NCBI GenBank assembly: GCA_031772625.1
Contig: CM062815.1
Coordinates: 124,233,977 to 124,297,976, forward strand
Length of the DNA stretch: 64,000 nt
Direction: 5' to 3'
Origin: Pinus tabuliformis
Lineage: Eukaryota > Streptophyta > Pinopsida > Pinales > Pinaceae
The translations under genes and the position numbers were made by a program. Numbering within the stretch: position 1 is the first letter of the stretch; every line of letters begins with the position of its first letter. Positions 45,696 to 56,880 of the stretch are shown here, one piece after another. Below the pieces are notes generated by a model. It was not told the origin of the DNA. It saw only the letters and a program-made list of their open reading frames with translations, and searched no databases.

Positions 45696-46288
45696 TGTTG
45701 TAGTTGCTGCAAAAACCCCTCCAAAAATTTGGCGACCCTTAAATTTATGGAGCCCCTACACTAGGTCAAGCCTTCAGCCCACCAGAATCTGCCCAAAAAG
45801 TTGACTAGCCTCAGCAAACCTGAGGAGAAATCTAAGTTTTGGATAAGTTAAACCAAGTCGCCAGTTCCTGCCTTGGTAGGTCGGTGGCAGAGACGAAACA
45901 TGACTATGCCTAATAATTGCGACCACGCTGACTCGTAGGTCGCAAGGTCGCATAGTCGTGCCTCCACCCTAGCCTCCCAAGGCCATTTAGTGCCTTCTCT
46001 GAGCTTCTCTGAGCCTTAGTCACACGTCCCGTAGCCGAGATACCATTCCCCACACGACTTCGTGACTTCATGATGTCCATATGGTTGTGACTTGCGACCA
46101 CCATCTTGTTGTGTGACTTGCGACTAGATTTCTTAAGCCGCAACCTTGCAACCTCATTTTCACCGCAACCTATGATCTCAGTCGTTTAGTCACATTCTTA
46201 AAATCTGAGACCGTGCAACTTGTCTTCCTCGCGACATTACTGTCACCGGCTAAGACTTCTTTTTGTTTTGTGGTTTCAGTTGATTTTC

Positions 46289-49200
46289 ATTCCATCTCTC
46301 TCATCATGGGACTATGTTTTTGACATGCGAGGTGACGTCAAGCTTGAGTGAACTACCATTTCTTCTTTTGAAGACGAAATGGATCACGTGACCACCAAAG
46401 CTGCTCAAGGCACCTCAGGAAGTGGGGTATGAGAGGCCTATCTAGAAGAAGAGCCACATATCTTCAGAGACACTGCTTGCACCATAAGTAAAACCACCAG
46501 GCTCTCCTGGTATACTATCTACGAGGAATTTGATAAAAAATATATTCCAGAAACATAGGAAGACTTCTAGGTATATATCAACGTCAAGAAGTCAAAGTTA
46601 CATAAAGTAGCAACACATCCCTTAGTGTTCCCATGCACGAAAACCATTGAGTGGATCTTGTAGTGTACAGATACAAATGACCGGATGATCATGGGGCATG
46701 GCAGGGCACCCATAGCCACCATCTCCAACAGACATCAGCACCTACTATAGATTGCTAGAGAGGCAATAGAATTTTAACACCAAGTGTCTTGCCAGGTTCA
46801 CAACCCCAACCAAAGACATCTTAAGGGATTGGTGGCAAGACCTAGAAAAATTTCGAGTCAAGACAAACCAGGCTTACAAGAAACAGGGGTTATGCAAAGT
46901 ATATCAGTTAATCGTTGTGATGTTGTGTCAGTTATATGGCAAGGTAGACTGTGATGTCTTTTTCGGTACATGAGTCCCTCTCATGTATGCTGTCACCACT
47001 CAAGGAACTATTTTTAATTGGGCAAGCATCCTCTCATCCTATTTGAAGAAGAACGTAGCTGCGGCCAAAAGCCCACCCCTCGAGCAGCCTCCAGAATTTT
47101 ATATGTTGTCATACCTCGATTTTTTCTATTCGAGGTGCTACTTCAAGAACTAGAGCTATAATTGGGACACATCAGTGGCCCAACCTGTCCACTACCACTA
47201 CAAAGTCTTCTGGGACATAGCTTACAGAGGCATGTTGGATGTAATATCCGAAACATTTATTATCCCATTATACCAACTACTGCTCGAGGAAGAATCACCT
47301 TGCATGTCACAGAGAGCCATGAAGACCGTGGTTAAAGTAGCTCATTGGTTCCCCATTGATGAAGGAACAATCATCAGAGTGTTCGGTACTCATAAAGCTC
47401 CTCATGCTCTTCCGAAGATTGTCAGGAATAGGACGCTTCTGTTAAAGGTCTGTTACCAAATGATGCAAGGTTTCTTGAAGGTTTTGAACAAAGGCAAGAA
47501 GAAACCATGGCCATCTTTCCCTGTCACTATTGGGGCATCCGTGGTAGGAAACGTCAAACAGGTAGAAGCAGAAGCCGAAGCTTTAGATGGGAGCCATTTC
47601 ATGACCCTGAATTACCGAACATATGATCCCAAGAAATTCTTAGCCACCCATTTCAATAAAGAGAACTTTAGTTGGTCTTATGCCCACACCAAGAAGGACC
47701 TCGAGGACGAGATTAGGAATTGGTATAATTCCACGAGGGAAATCAGCCCAGGTGAACAACAGGCCATAGAGGATGAGCTCCTCGATGACTCCCAGAAGGA
47801 CATAAGCCTCAGAGAAAGAGTTTCAACCGTGAAGAAACAATGACACGAAACACGAAAGGGAGCCGAGGAATTGGAGAAATGCAAAGGAAAAGAGGTTGAA
47901 GACCCCCTAAGTGACAATGAGGAAGAGGAAGTTACACTCGTATAAAGAAATGCCAAATTGGAAAGGAAGAAGCGAGAGCTCAAGAGGCAAAGAGAACTGG
48001 AAAGAAAACAATCTCAAGACTCTGGCGACTAGAGCTAGAATGAGAAAAGGAGAAAACACAAAGAGGAGAGAAGGAAGCAGGAAGAAGAAAAGAAAGCACA
48101 AGACGAGATAGAGAGAAAAAAGTAAGAAGAAGCTGAGAAGCAAAAACAAGCAGAGGAAGCTAAAGGAGAAAACAAGAGGAGCACAAAAGATTAGAACAAG
48201 AGCTAAAGAACATGGAGGAGGAACTAGAGAGGCAATAAGCACTAGCAGAGGGAGAAAAGAGGCAGTGGGAAGAAGAGCTTAGGATGGACAAGGAAAAGGA
48301 AACCGAGAAAAATGAACAAGGGGAGACAAGCAAAGCATTCGACTTCGACTCAGGACAAGGTGAGCTTCCTCCCTTAGATGTATTTGCTGCTAATCCCCTC
48401 ATTGGTGGACACCTTCCCCTCCGAGAGTTGGGCATCTCAGAAGATCAAGACGATGAGGTCTTAGATGTTACTGAAATCACATTTGATGAAATAAACCTCA
48501 AAATTATACAGGAGAGGAAGAAATATTGTAGCAGGAACCTAGCTGACCCGTTGTCAGTAACTACGACAACGGATATTGTGCCCAATATCACGAAAAATCC
48601 TCAAATGATCGCCTTTGCCAAAATAGATTTCGTGGCTACCATAGAAAACAACGTAGCCAAAATGAGTAAACAAATTGTAGACTTGAAAAAAAAGCTATAT
48701 GCATCCAACAAAAGGGACATTGTGGCGGAACAGGAGAAGAAAAGGATGGAGGAGGAGAATGTGATACTCTGCTTATTACACACAAGCTCAGCAGAATTCC
48801 AAGCGGTAATCGCATCAGAAGTAGAGATCCTGAGGGAGACCATGGCAGTAGTTTATGAGGAAATGACAAAACTGCACCACACTATAGCACCCATCATGGC
48901 CATTCAAACTCACACAAAAGAGAGGGTCGCCATGCTCAAAGAAGCCATGACTGCCTTGGATAGAATGCACGAATGGGATGAAAAGTACCCAAAGCCCCAG
49001 TAGTGGTCCCTAGGAAAAATTGGATTGCTATGTAAAATACTAGGGTCCAACTTCGTATCAAAGTTCAGTCCAAAGATAAATTAACCAAAGATATGGAGAG
49101 GGTGATGGGCTCCTACAGATAGTTTTTCAACAGCTTAGAATCAGTGATTCAACTATACGGGGTCCCCTCTATAGGGGACATTAGACAGGTAAAAAATCAG

Positions 49201-49527
49201 GAGGATATCAACAATTAAGTACAGGCATTTGTAGAGACATATAGACAAGCAGCTCGTACAGGAGACATGTTGATCACTAGCGAAAATATCAAGTGTTATG
49301 TAGTAGAACCGGTGAGGCTCTACACCAAGCTTGGGACTTTGAATAATCATGTGTATGCCAAACAGAACACCCTCCTCCTAGATGCAATTGAGTGCTTACA
49401 TTGACAATATGAAGGCCAACTACAAATATCTCCTATTGCGGCAGAATATAGCATATGGCACACTTATCTGACAAAATAGCTCGGGCTCAACATTTCAGAA
49501 CTTGCCATCAGTAGATTAGTCAATTAG
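46289..49527 (+). pseudogene. LTR-embedded ORF, 3' LTR copy
   Basis: Homologous end to end with 34064-37303. The start ATG has become ATT and the stop is TAG at 49525-49527. The best preserved parts are 47175-47843 (223 codons, Y-K-V-F-W-D-I-A-Y-R-G-M) and 48284-49003 (240 codons, ending near M-H-E-W-D-E-K-Y-P). The two copies carry different stops and indels, so each copy helps correct the other. No recognised domain. Confidence 0.7.
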
Positions 49528-49732
49528 GTTGATAGCCATTTTTGTGACATTGTGTACTACAGTAGCACAAAATTCCCTGTGAATGTGAAAGGTCATGTAG
49601 AATGCCAAGAGTCATCTGGTAGATGAAAGGTCATGAGGTAGCCCAAGAGTCAAGGGTAGACCAAGGGTCACTTTTATCCTATAAATATAACCTCATGCCT
49701 CATTTGTACGAGATTTTGCTTAGGACTACCTT

Positions 49733-49787
<55 letters not shown>
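49733..49787. repeat. (AT)n microsatellite expanded in the 3' LTR
   Basis: About 55 bases of AT/TA. The same place in the 5' LTR (near 37513-37530) holds only ACATATATATAT. Confidence 0.9.
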
Positions 49788-49788
<1 letters not shown>

Positions 49789-50439
49789 CTTGAGAGAATT
49801 GATGTCCTTCTAATTAATACAAGAGTTGATTGTACGTCTTCACTATTTGATTCTTCAAATTTCTATGTGCTTGTGCCATGAGTATTTTCTTCACTTGATG
49901 GATTGAATATTCCTGAAAGCTATTTGATGTGTGGTCTCCTCACATACTGTTTCATACATCAAATTTGTTTTTGTTACATACGAATGGTATTTGGCTTACT
50001 AACTCTATGCTTGTGCCCGTGAACTATTTATTTTGGTATTAGTATAATCTGTCTTGATTGCACAATTATGTACGCTTATAAATGGTTGATTGTTGTGAAC
50101 TGATTTGGAATTTTTAAGAATTATTTATCTAATATACATAAGTCTTATCTAAAGTCCTGCTAATAGTGACTTTATATAAGGTTTTGTTGTTTACATTTTG
50201 GCTATTCATGATATATATGGTATAGGATATTTGTCAATTATTCTCTTGTGTTTATTATAGTTCATACATTCAATTAAGTTCATATCCCACCTTTGTACAA
50301 AGCTAGCTCTACAAAACTGAATGGCAGCCAGGGCTAGATATCAGAAGGGATCCCCAAAACACACGGTGCAGGCTCTAGTTTGGAACCTACACTGGGGAGA
50401 TCCCCTTTACTGTTGGTGTAAAATTCCAATCCATCAACA

Positions 50440-50444
50440 CAATC
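50440..50444. repeat. Gypsy-A target duplication, right copy
   Basis: CAATC, matching 32834-32838. Confidence 0.88.
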
Positions 50445-51911
50445 ATAGCTTAAAATTACATTATAAAATATGGTATACATTTTTCATTCATGAATAGATC
50501 ATTATCTTGTATAGAAGAGCTACTATGGATGCGAGTTGATAGTTAGCTTTTAATATAAAGTTGTTCATGCAAACATACTATAAAATTGCATTATAAAACA
50601 TGGTACAATTTGCATGATGAATGGTTTGATGCTTAAACTATTTACATATTTAAGTTCATGAATATGAAGCAATGAAGTGAATTGACATTTAGTTGGTACA
50701 TTTTGTATTTCAATGAATCTTATAATGGTGTAGATGTATAAAACAATCATAACTTAAAATTGCATTATAAAAACATGGTATACATTTTGCATTCATCAAT
50801 AGATCATCATATTGTATAGAAGGACTGCTATGGATGTGGGTTGATACTTAACTTTTAATATAAATTTGCTACCCGAGTTTTCATACCCTTTGTAATAATT
50901 ACAATTTCCCCATACCATGTTTTCAAGTGATGTATGTTTAAAATTAAATGATAGGTAGAATGCATGGGCCATTTTCGATTTCATTATTACCCACCAAAGT
51001 TCTCATGGATCAACCTTTGCTTGGTTGTTCTAGTTAACTTTCAACTTTTTGTTTGATGTAAAGTTTCAAGTTATAGTTTGTGAGTTTAATAAAAAACAAA
51101 CATTATTTAAAGCATGTTGCATTCTTCATGATGCATGGTTTTATTCTTAAAGGTTTTACATTTAAGTTCATGAATATGGAGCAATGTTTGTAAATTTATA
51201 AAATTACAAAAATTGCAAATTACAAAACATGGTACATTTTGCATTCATGAATCTTATAGTGGTGTAGATGTCTAAAACAATCATATAACTTAAAATTGTA
51301 TTAAATACTATGTGTGGAGCATGCATTGTTAGTTTTAATAGGTTTTGTATCCACTGCATGTATAGGACAAACACAATTAAATGATATTTTTTAATAATGT
51401 ATTTTTTATGGTAATGTGATTTTAATAAAATAAATAAGTTTACTAAGATAGCAAAAAGAATATTTGAAAAGATAAAATGATGGCCCATAAAAAAGAAAAA
51501 TGAAATGCAAACATGATAGTTGTACAATCAACAACAAACAATAAAATTGTGATATGCTACATCCTTACATTATAGTAATATTTGGGATCTTTGAATTTTT
51601 TTTAACTTAACAACAAAGCGACCATATTAATGATTTTTTTTTTAATACTTACTAGTAGTTAGAATGGACAACTTAAGAGTGCACAAAAATAAAGGCTAAC
51701 AACGTACTTGAATAGTTTCTCAAAGATGAATACAAGGAGAAAATATTGTTGGGAAATTCAATTAAAAAAATTGTAATGGAATGCCATCCTCAATGATCCG
51801 CTCATGGTCATCTTTTGACATTCTCCTTTTTTTAACTTTCGATATTTTTTCTTGATTGAAATTCTATCAACTTTATGCATGTTTCACACACCAAGGGACT
51901 ATATTGACAAC
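50445..51911. repeat. AT-rich tandem repeat locus interrupted by Gypsy-A
   Basis: Units begin GGTGTAGATGT-TAAAACAATC and continue with ATAACTTAAAATTG and ACATGGTATACATTTTGC. Starts are at about 32817 (continued at 50445), 50727 and 51253, so unit lengths are about 0.3-0.5 kb. ATTATAAAACATGGTACAAT is shared by 32523 and 50590. No ORF is supported. Confidence 0.6.
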
Positions 51912-52129
51912 TTATGGCATCGGGTTGATAGTCTTGAAAGTAAACATGACTCTAAGTTTGATGGGTTTCTTGGAAAAATAAGCTTTCAACATAATAGGAA
52001 CTCTTTCATATATAAAATCGTTATCATCATAGTCTTCCAATAACTTCATCTTTCGTTCAGTACACCACATCAAATAATACATGACATTTTCTATGTTGTT
52101 AATGGGTGCAACTACAACAAAAACATCTC
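51912..52129 (-). pseudogene. Transposase-like gene, exon 3
   Basis: The minus strand is open for 72 codons after an acceptor TTATTGTGGAG: D-V-F-V-V-V-A-P-I-N-N-I, C-T-E-R-K-M-K-L-L-E-D-Y, F-S-K-K-P-I-K-L. It continues the frame of exon 2 exactly and meets a TAA at 51912. The true end may lie further on after a frameshift. Family placement comes from exon 1. Confidence 0.5.
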
Positions 52130-52311
52130 CTCCACAATAAATAAAGTGTAAATTTAGACCATAATTAACCAGAAATTAGTTATCAACATGTACTTGATTT
52201 TATTATCTATTTAGATCTATATTTTAACTATTATCTAGATGCTTATATATAGAATGATTTTAAAAACATAACACACACACTCATATCCTTTGAAATCAAT
52301 TGAAATCTTAC

Positions 52312-52646
52312 CTTCTCTTACAAGATCATAAACTCCTTCACTTTCAAATGACACTATAGTCTCCTCCGAATCCATCTCTTCAAAGCTTGCAACCGACAAT
52401 TTCCCCTTTGTGTTAAGTTTTGTATGTTGCCAAACTTTTACATACATATTGTTTTCACAAACATCATTAAATTGTGTGTCCTCTATGAAAATAGGACTAA
52501 AACAAGATTATTTTCTTTTATCAAATGCAAACTCATTTCTACACTCTTTTCTTTTAATTGAATGAAAATTTTGAGTTCCTTTTATTGTTTGAGCTTCATA
52601 TGTAGTCGATCTATCTACATATTCAACTCCAATATGAGAAATAAAC
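52312..52646 (-). pseudogene. Transposase-like gene, exon 2
   Basis: Open except for one TAA at 52508-52510. It reads F-I-S-H-I-G-V-E-Y-V-D, T-I-K-G-T-Q-N-F-H-S-I, V-W-Q-H-T-K-L-N and ends G-V-Y-D-L-V-R-E-G at a GTAAGA donor (52311). Its acceptor TACTATAG lies where Copia-C inserted, so part of the acceptor is inside the TAGTA target duplication. Confidence 0.55.
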
Positions 52647-52649
52647 CTA

Positions 52650-52654
52650 TAGTA
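52650..52654. repeat. Copia-C target duplication, left copy
   Basis: TAGTA, repeated at 63509-63513. Confidence 0.9.
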
Positions 52655-53109
52655 TGTTGGGTTGTGTTATATTCTTTCCATGACTAACCTACATAGTGAA
52701 CTGGGGGGTTTGTCTGCCCCCCCTCCTTCATTGTGTCGATTGCGTAGCGGGGGTGTCATACGGGGGTTTGAGGGGGGCGGGTAGTCCCTCTCTACGGGGT
52801 CCGGGGCAGCGCCTCAGGAAATTTTTTTTGGACCCTATATTAGGTTGGGTGAACCTACCTATGGTCTTTCAGTCCATGGTTTTGGACGCAATGGTTTTTG
52901 GTCCATGGTATTGGATGCTTCAACATGTATGAATATGTATTGTAACATTGAAAGGAACATAATGAAAAATCAAGCTGGTAGTCTTGGTTTTTGGATCCTG
53001 GGGAAAATCTCGGTGTATATGTGTTTTATGTGTTATGCTCTCGCATTGTTTATTTTCTCTATTTTAGAATTCGTATGCAGGTAATTTTTGTATGGGGTTA
53101 AAACCTACA
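52655..53109 (+). repeat. Copia-C 5' LTR
   Basis: Begins TGTTGGGTTGTGTTATATTC and ends GGGTTAAAACCTACA. The first third has several runs of 4-7 G or C. A repeated GGTCCATGGT-TTGGA-GC element occurs twice near 52870-52920. Confidence 0.92.
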
Positions 53110-53111
53110 TT

Positions 53112-53123
53112 TGGTATCAAAGC
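53112..53123 (+). promoter_or_regulatory. Copia-C primer-binding site
   Basis: TGGTATCAAAGC, one base from the initiator-Met-type TGGTATCAGAGC, two bases after the LTR. Confidence 0.85.
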
Positions 53124-53231
53124 TATTTTGGCTTCAAGGAGACGCCTTTGTTGCTGAGAGGTTTCGCTCGGGCATGTGGTAGACCCTGTTCAGTGGGAGA
53201 TCTGCGAGATCGATTCTGGTGGTGAAACAAG

Positions 53232-53720
53232 ATGGCAAGCAGTAGAAAGATAGAGATCGAGAAATTTAATGGTCAGAGTTTTGAGCTGTGGAAACTCAAT
53301 ATGGAGGATCTGTTGGTGGATAAAGATTAGTGAATCGTGGTAGATCTGGGTACTAAACCAACAGGAGTGTCTGATGAAGAATGGGAGAAGTTGGATTGGA
53401 AGGCAAAGAGCACAATACGATTGTGTGTCTTAGATTCAGTATTGTTGAATGTATCAAGGGAAGCTACAGCGAAGGCTTTGTGGGACAAGTTAGGGACTTT
53501 GTACCAATCTAAGTCTATGGTGAATAAATTGTTCCTGTGGAAAAAGCTGTACAACCTAAGGATGAAACATGGAGTCTCGGTGACAGAGCATCTGAACGCA
53601 TTTAATAGTGTGGTAAGTCAGTTAGCGTCTATTGATATTAAAATTTCAGTGGAAGATAAGTGCATTAGTTTGTATGTTCTCTACCAGATTTGTGGGATAG
53701 TCTGGTTATTGCAATAGGTA
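53232..53720 (+). pseudogene. Copia-C gag, N-terminal part
   Basis: ATG at 53232 gives M-A-S-S-R-K-I-E-I-E-K-F-N-G and F-E-L-W-K-L-N-M, then a TAG (Asp-stop-Trp, near 53328), then A-L-W-D-K-L-G-T-L-Y and L-Y-N-L-R-M-K-H-G. This is the UBN2 gag domain. It is cut by the hAT-type element just after I-A-I-G-S-N-V. Confidence 0.85.
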
Positions 53721-53728
53721 GCAATGTG
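53721..53728. repeat. 8-bp target duplication of hAT-type element, left copy
   Basis: GCAATGTG, repeated at 54998-55005. Eight bases is the hAT signature, and removing one copy plus the element restores the gag frame. Confidence 0.92.
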
Positions 53729-54997
53729 TAGGGGTGATTTTAGGGGCGAATGTTCGCCCTTTGGCGAAATTAAGGGGTTTTAAATTTTTAGTGGGCGATT
53801 ATTTTGTATCATAGTACACTTTTACAAATCACCTCAAATAGCCCACCTTCTTTTAAGGGAGAGGGTAAAAAAGGTAAATTTAGCCCTTGAAATTAGGAGT
53901 TACAACCTTCCATTCGCCCATTTTCAAGAATAGGTTTTATTTAAGTGAATCCATTCGCCCATTTTCAAGAATAGGTTTTATTTAGGTGAATCCTATGGGC
54001 CAAAGGCCCAAATACCATATTTATAAAAGAGGTATGGTAAATTAATAAAAATATGAATAAATGAGAAGTATGGTAAATAAATAAAAAAAATTTATATTTA
54101 CTCCATAAGTCACCTTATATACATGCAAGGATGTAAACAAATAAAAATATAAGTAAAGTGGAGGTATGGTAAATAAATAAAACGTTTTTTTATACTTACT
54201 CAAAAGGTATGGTAAATAAATAAAAATATAAACAAACTAGACGCATGGTAAATAAATAAAACCTCTTTTTATATTTAGTCCATAACCCTCGTTCTATTTA
54301 TGAAGGCTCAAGAAAGAGGTTTTATTTAAGTGAATCCTATGGGCCAAATACCATATTTGTAAAAGAGGTATGGTAAATTAATAAAAATATAAATAAACGA
54401 GAGGTATGGTAAACAAATAAAACATTTTTTTATATTTACTCCATAAGTCACCTTATATTTACGAACACTCAAAGAATGCGTTATATTTAGGTGAAACCTA
54501 TGGGCAAAATACTATGGGACAGATACCATGGACTAGATTCTTATTAATACCATGCAAAAAAACATTATTAACCCTAATATTAGTATTAATAAAAATAAAA
54601 ATGGCACATGGTATTGACCCATGGTATTCACCAAAATGGCACATGGTATTGACCCATGGTATTCACCTGGAATGTAGCCTATTTAAATGGGGGAATTAAA
54701 CTAGCGTAGATCCATCTTTACTCTGGATCTACTAACCCCCGAAAGGTATCAAATATCGGTAATTTTGATTTCAAAAGATATTTTAAAGAAATGCAATGAT
54801 TTCATTTGTGTATTCAATAAACACAAGATTTTATAATTGAGTAAAATATTCGCCATGCCTGGTGAGAGATTCGCCAAAAAATTATATATACATATCATAT
54901 TATTGATAAAATCGCCTTCCATTTTTCCTATATACCATGGAAATTCGCCCATTTATTATACATGTAAATTTAGGGGGGCTTCTTAAAATTTTCCCTG
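53729..54997. mobile_element. 1,269-bp non-autonomous hAT-type DNA transposon
   Basis: The 8-bp duplication and imperfect inverted ends (left TAGGGGTGATTTTAGGGG, right read inward CAGGGAAAATTTTAAGAAG) fit hAT. TTCGCC or its complement recurs near both ends: 53745, 53753, 53763, 53913 and 53954 on the left; 54849, 54870 and 54944 on the right. Such subterminal repeats bind transposase in hAT elements. A 41-bp tandem duplication (53911 and 53952) and many GTATGGTAAATAAATAAA copies fill the middle. No transposase ORF. Confidence 0.88.
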
Positions 54998-55005
54998 GCA
55001 ATGTG

Positions 55006-56007
55006 ACTGCCTCGCAGTTTGATGAAATAGTCTCATCCTTGCTGACAGAGGAGATGAGACGGAAAAATATGGAGAGCTAGAATGGTGATGCCTTGTTTGT
55101 ACGAGGACGGTCCCAGAACAGAAACAGAAATAAGTCATCGAGTGGGAGATCTAAATCTAGAGAAAGATCTAAATCTCCAGGAAAACTTGTGAAGGTGGTG
55201 TGCTGGAAATGTGGAAAGGAAGGGCACTACAAAAGGGACTATAAATCTAAAGCTCCTGACAAAGGAAAGGGATATGATGATGCTTCTTCTGCAGAGGTGA
55301 AAATCACCTCAGATAAAGGTGGGGATATGTACTTGGCTTCTTCAAGCACACATGTAGATCATGAGGCATGGTTAATTGACTCAGTTGCATCCTTTCACTT
55401 CACTCCCCATAGAGAGTGATTCTGTGAGTATGATAAATACGATGGTGGTGATGTATTCTTAGGGGATGATAGGAAGGCTAGAATCATTGGTTACGGAAAA
55501 GTAAAGTTGAAGTTTCAAGGTGGAAGGGCTAGAACACTTCTGGGTGTTCTACATATTCCTGCATTAGCCAGAAATCTGATTTTTTTAAGCAAGTTGGATG
55601 ATGTAGGTGTAAAAGGAGTGTTCGAGAAGGATACCTACAAGATGGTTCGAGGAGCACTGGTATTGATGCGGGGAGTTCGGACTAGAACTCTGTACAAGCT
55701 GCAAGGTAGCACTGTTGTTTATGGGTGCAATAATTCTGTGGTTCCTAAAAGTGGAGCAGAAAATCTAGTGGTATTTGGACAGAAGACCATGCTATGGCAT
55801 CAAAGGCTTGGACATATTGGAGAGAAGGGCCTTCAAATACTTCATGGTAAAGGTATGGCAGAAGGTATGAGTAATAGCTCTCTAGATTTTGATTTTTGTG
55901 AAAATTGTGTATATGGGAAGAAGAATTGGGTGAGTTTCCCCTCTGGTGGTAAGAGGGCGAAACATATATTAAAGCTTATGCACAGTGATGTGTTTGGACC
56001 TATGTAG
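55006..56007 (+). pseudogene. Copia-C gag end, protease and pre-integrase
   Basis: Frame resumes with T-A-S-Q-F-D-E-I-V-S. The knuckle is C-W-K-C-G-K-E-G-H-Y-K-R-D-Y, the last Cys now Tyr. The protease site reads I-D-S-V-A-S (Gly to Val). The pre-integrase zinc domain H-Q-R-L-G-H-I and C-E-N-C-V-Y-G-K is intact. A stop (TGA at about 55418) separates two blocks. Confidence 0.82.
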
Positions 56008-56880
56008 GTTCCATCACTGGGTAAGTCTATGTACCATGTATCATTTATAGATGACTTCTCAAGGAATACATGGATATATATTTCCTTAAGAAGAAATCTG
56101 AAGTCTTTGACAGGTTTAAAGAATTTAAGGCTCTGGTGGAAAACCATACAGAGAAGAAGATAAAGGTGCTGAGGACAGATAACAGTGGAGAGTTTTGCAG
56201 TAAGGAGTTTGAAGAATTCTATAAGAAGTGTGGTATAGCATTGCAGAAGACTACTCCATATACACCTCAACAAAATGGAGTTGCCGAAATAATGAACAAG
56301 ACATTGATGGAAAGGGAAAGAAGCATGCTCAGTGGTGGCAGGTTAGGACAAGAATTATGGGCAGAGGTGGTGGAGACAGCATGTTACCTGGTCAACAGAT
56401 CACCTTCATCAGTGTTGGAGGATAAAACTCCACAAGAGGTATGGACTGGTAAGAAACTCTCTCTTTCACATTTGAGTGTATTTGGATGTGATGCATATGT
56501 ACATGTTCCAAAGGAGAAACGAACCAAGCTGGATAGTAAATCTTAAAAGTGCATCTTTATTGGGTATAAGGATGGTTTAAAGGGTTATAATCTTTGGAAC
56601 CCAGCAACAAGGAAGGTTGTGTACAACCAAGATGTGGTGTTCAGAGAGGTGAAACATGTTATTAAACATGAAGTCCAACCAAAGGAACCTAATAAGATAG
56701 AGTTTGAGCTAAAGGAGGAAGAATTAGACTCTTTATCAGAGGAGGAATCAAAAGATGAAGAGCCACAAACTTCTGGTGTGAGAAGATCAGTTTGAGAAAG
56801 AAGGCAGCCAGAAAGGTATAGTCCATCTACTTTCTGTTCAAATTTCACTTTATCTATTACTGGTGATGATCTCATAACTA
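56008..56880 (+). pseudogene. Copia-C integrase core
   Basis: F-I-D-D-F-S-R-N-T-W near 56044, L-R-T-D-N-S-G-E-F near 56170, and Y-T-P-Q-Q-N-G-V-A-E near 56260 give the three catalytic acids D, D and E. V-W-T-G-K-K-L and F-G-C-D-A-Y follow. One small frameshift near 56070 and a few stops (M-stop-V-P-S, S-stop-K-C-I) inactivate it. Confidence 0.85.

Larger units (their letters stand above)
32839..50439 (+). mobile_element. Gypsy-A: 17.6-kb Ty3/Gypsy retrotransposon with ORF-bearing LTRs
   Basis: LTRs at 32839-38166 and 45696-50439 bracket a primer site, gag, protease, an RNase H-like domain, reverse transcriptase, a second RNase H and integrase. The CAATC target duplication is perfect. From gag to the second RNase H (38753-43105) the coding parts share one plus-strand frame interrupted only by stops, so a single polyprotein is likely. 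In one 60-base block (35041 against 47261) I counted six LTR mismatches, so the insertion is old. It landed in a tandem repeat locus. Confidence 0.93.
45696..50439 (+). repeat. Gypsy-A 3' LTR, 4,744 bp, promoter region deleted
   Basis: Starts TGTTGTAGTTGCTGC and ends CCAATCCATCAACA with the proper CA. Relative to the 5' LTR about 0.6 kb is missing where CTCCACCCT meets AGCCTCCCAAGGCC (near 45968), which removes the TATA box, G-box and splice donor. It carries its own decayed copy of the LTR ORF. Confidence 0.92.

Noticed and set aside
51204..51527. 107-codon minus-strand frame in the AT-rich tandem repeat locus
   Set aside because: Composition is Ile/Phe/Tyr-rich as expected from AT-rich DNA, with no conserved motif and no link to the transposase-like exons.
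52696..53084. Open frames inside the Copia-C LTR, also at 63244-63483
   Set aside because: They lie in non-coding LTR sequence and overlap each other in different frames; presence in both LTRs is expected from LTR identity.
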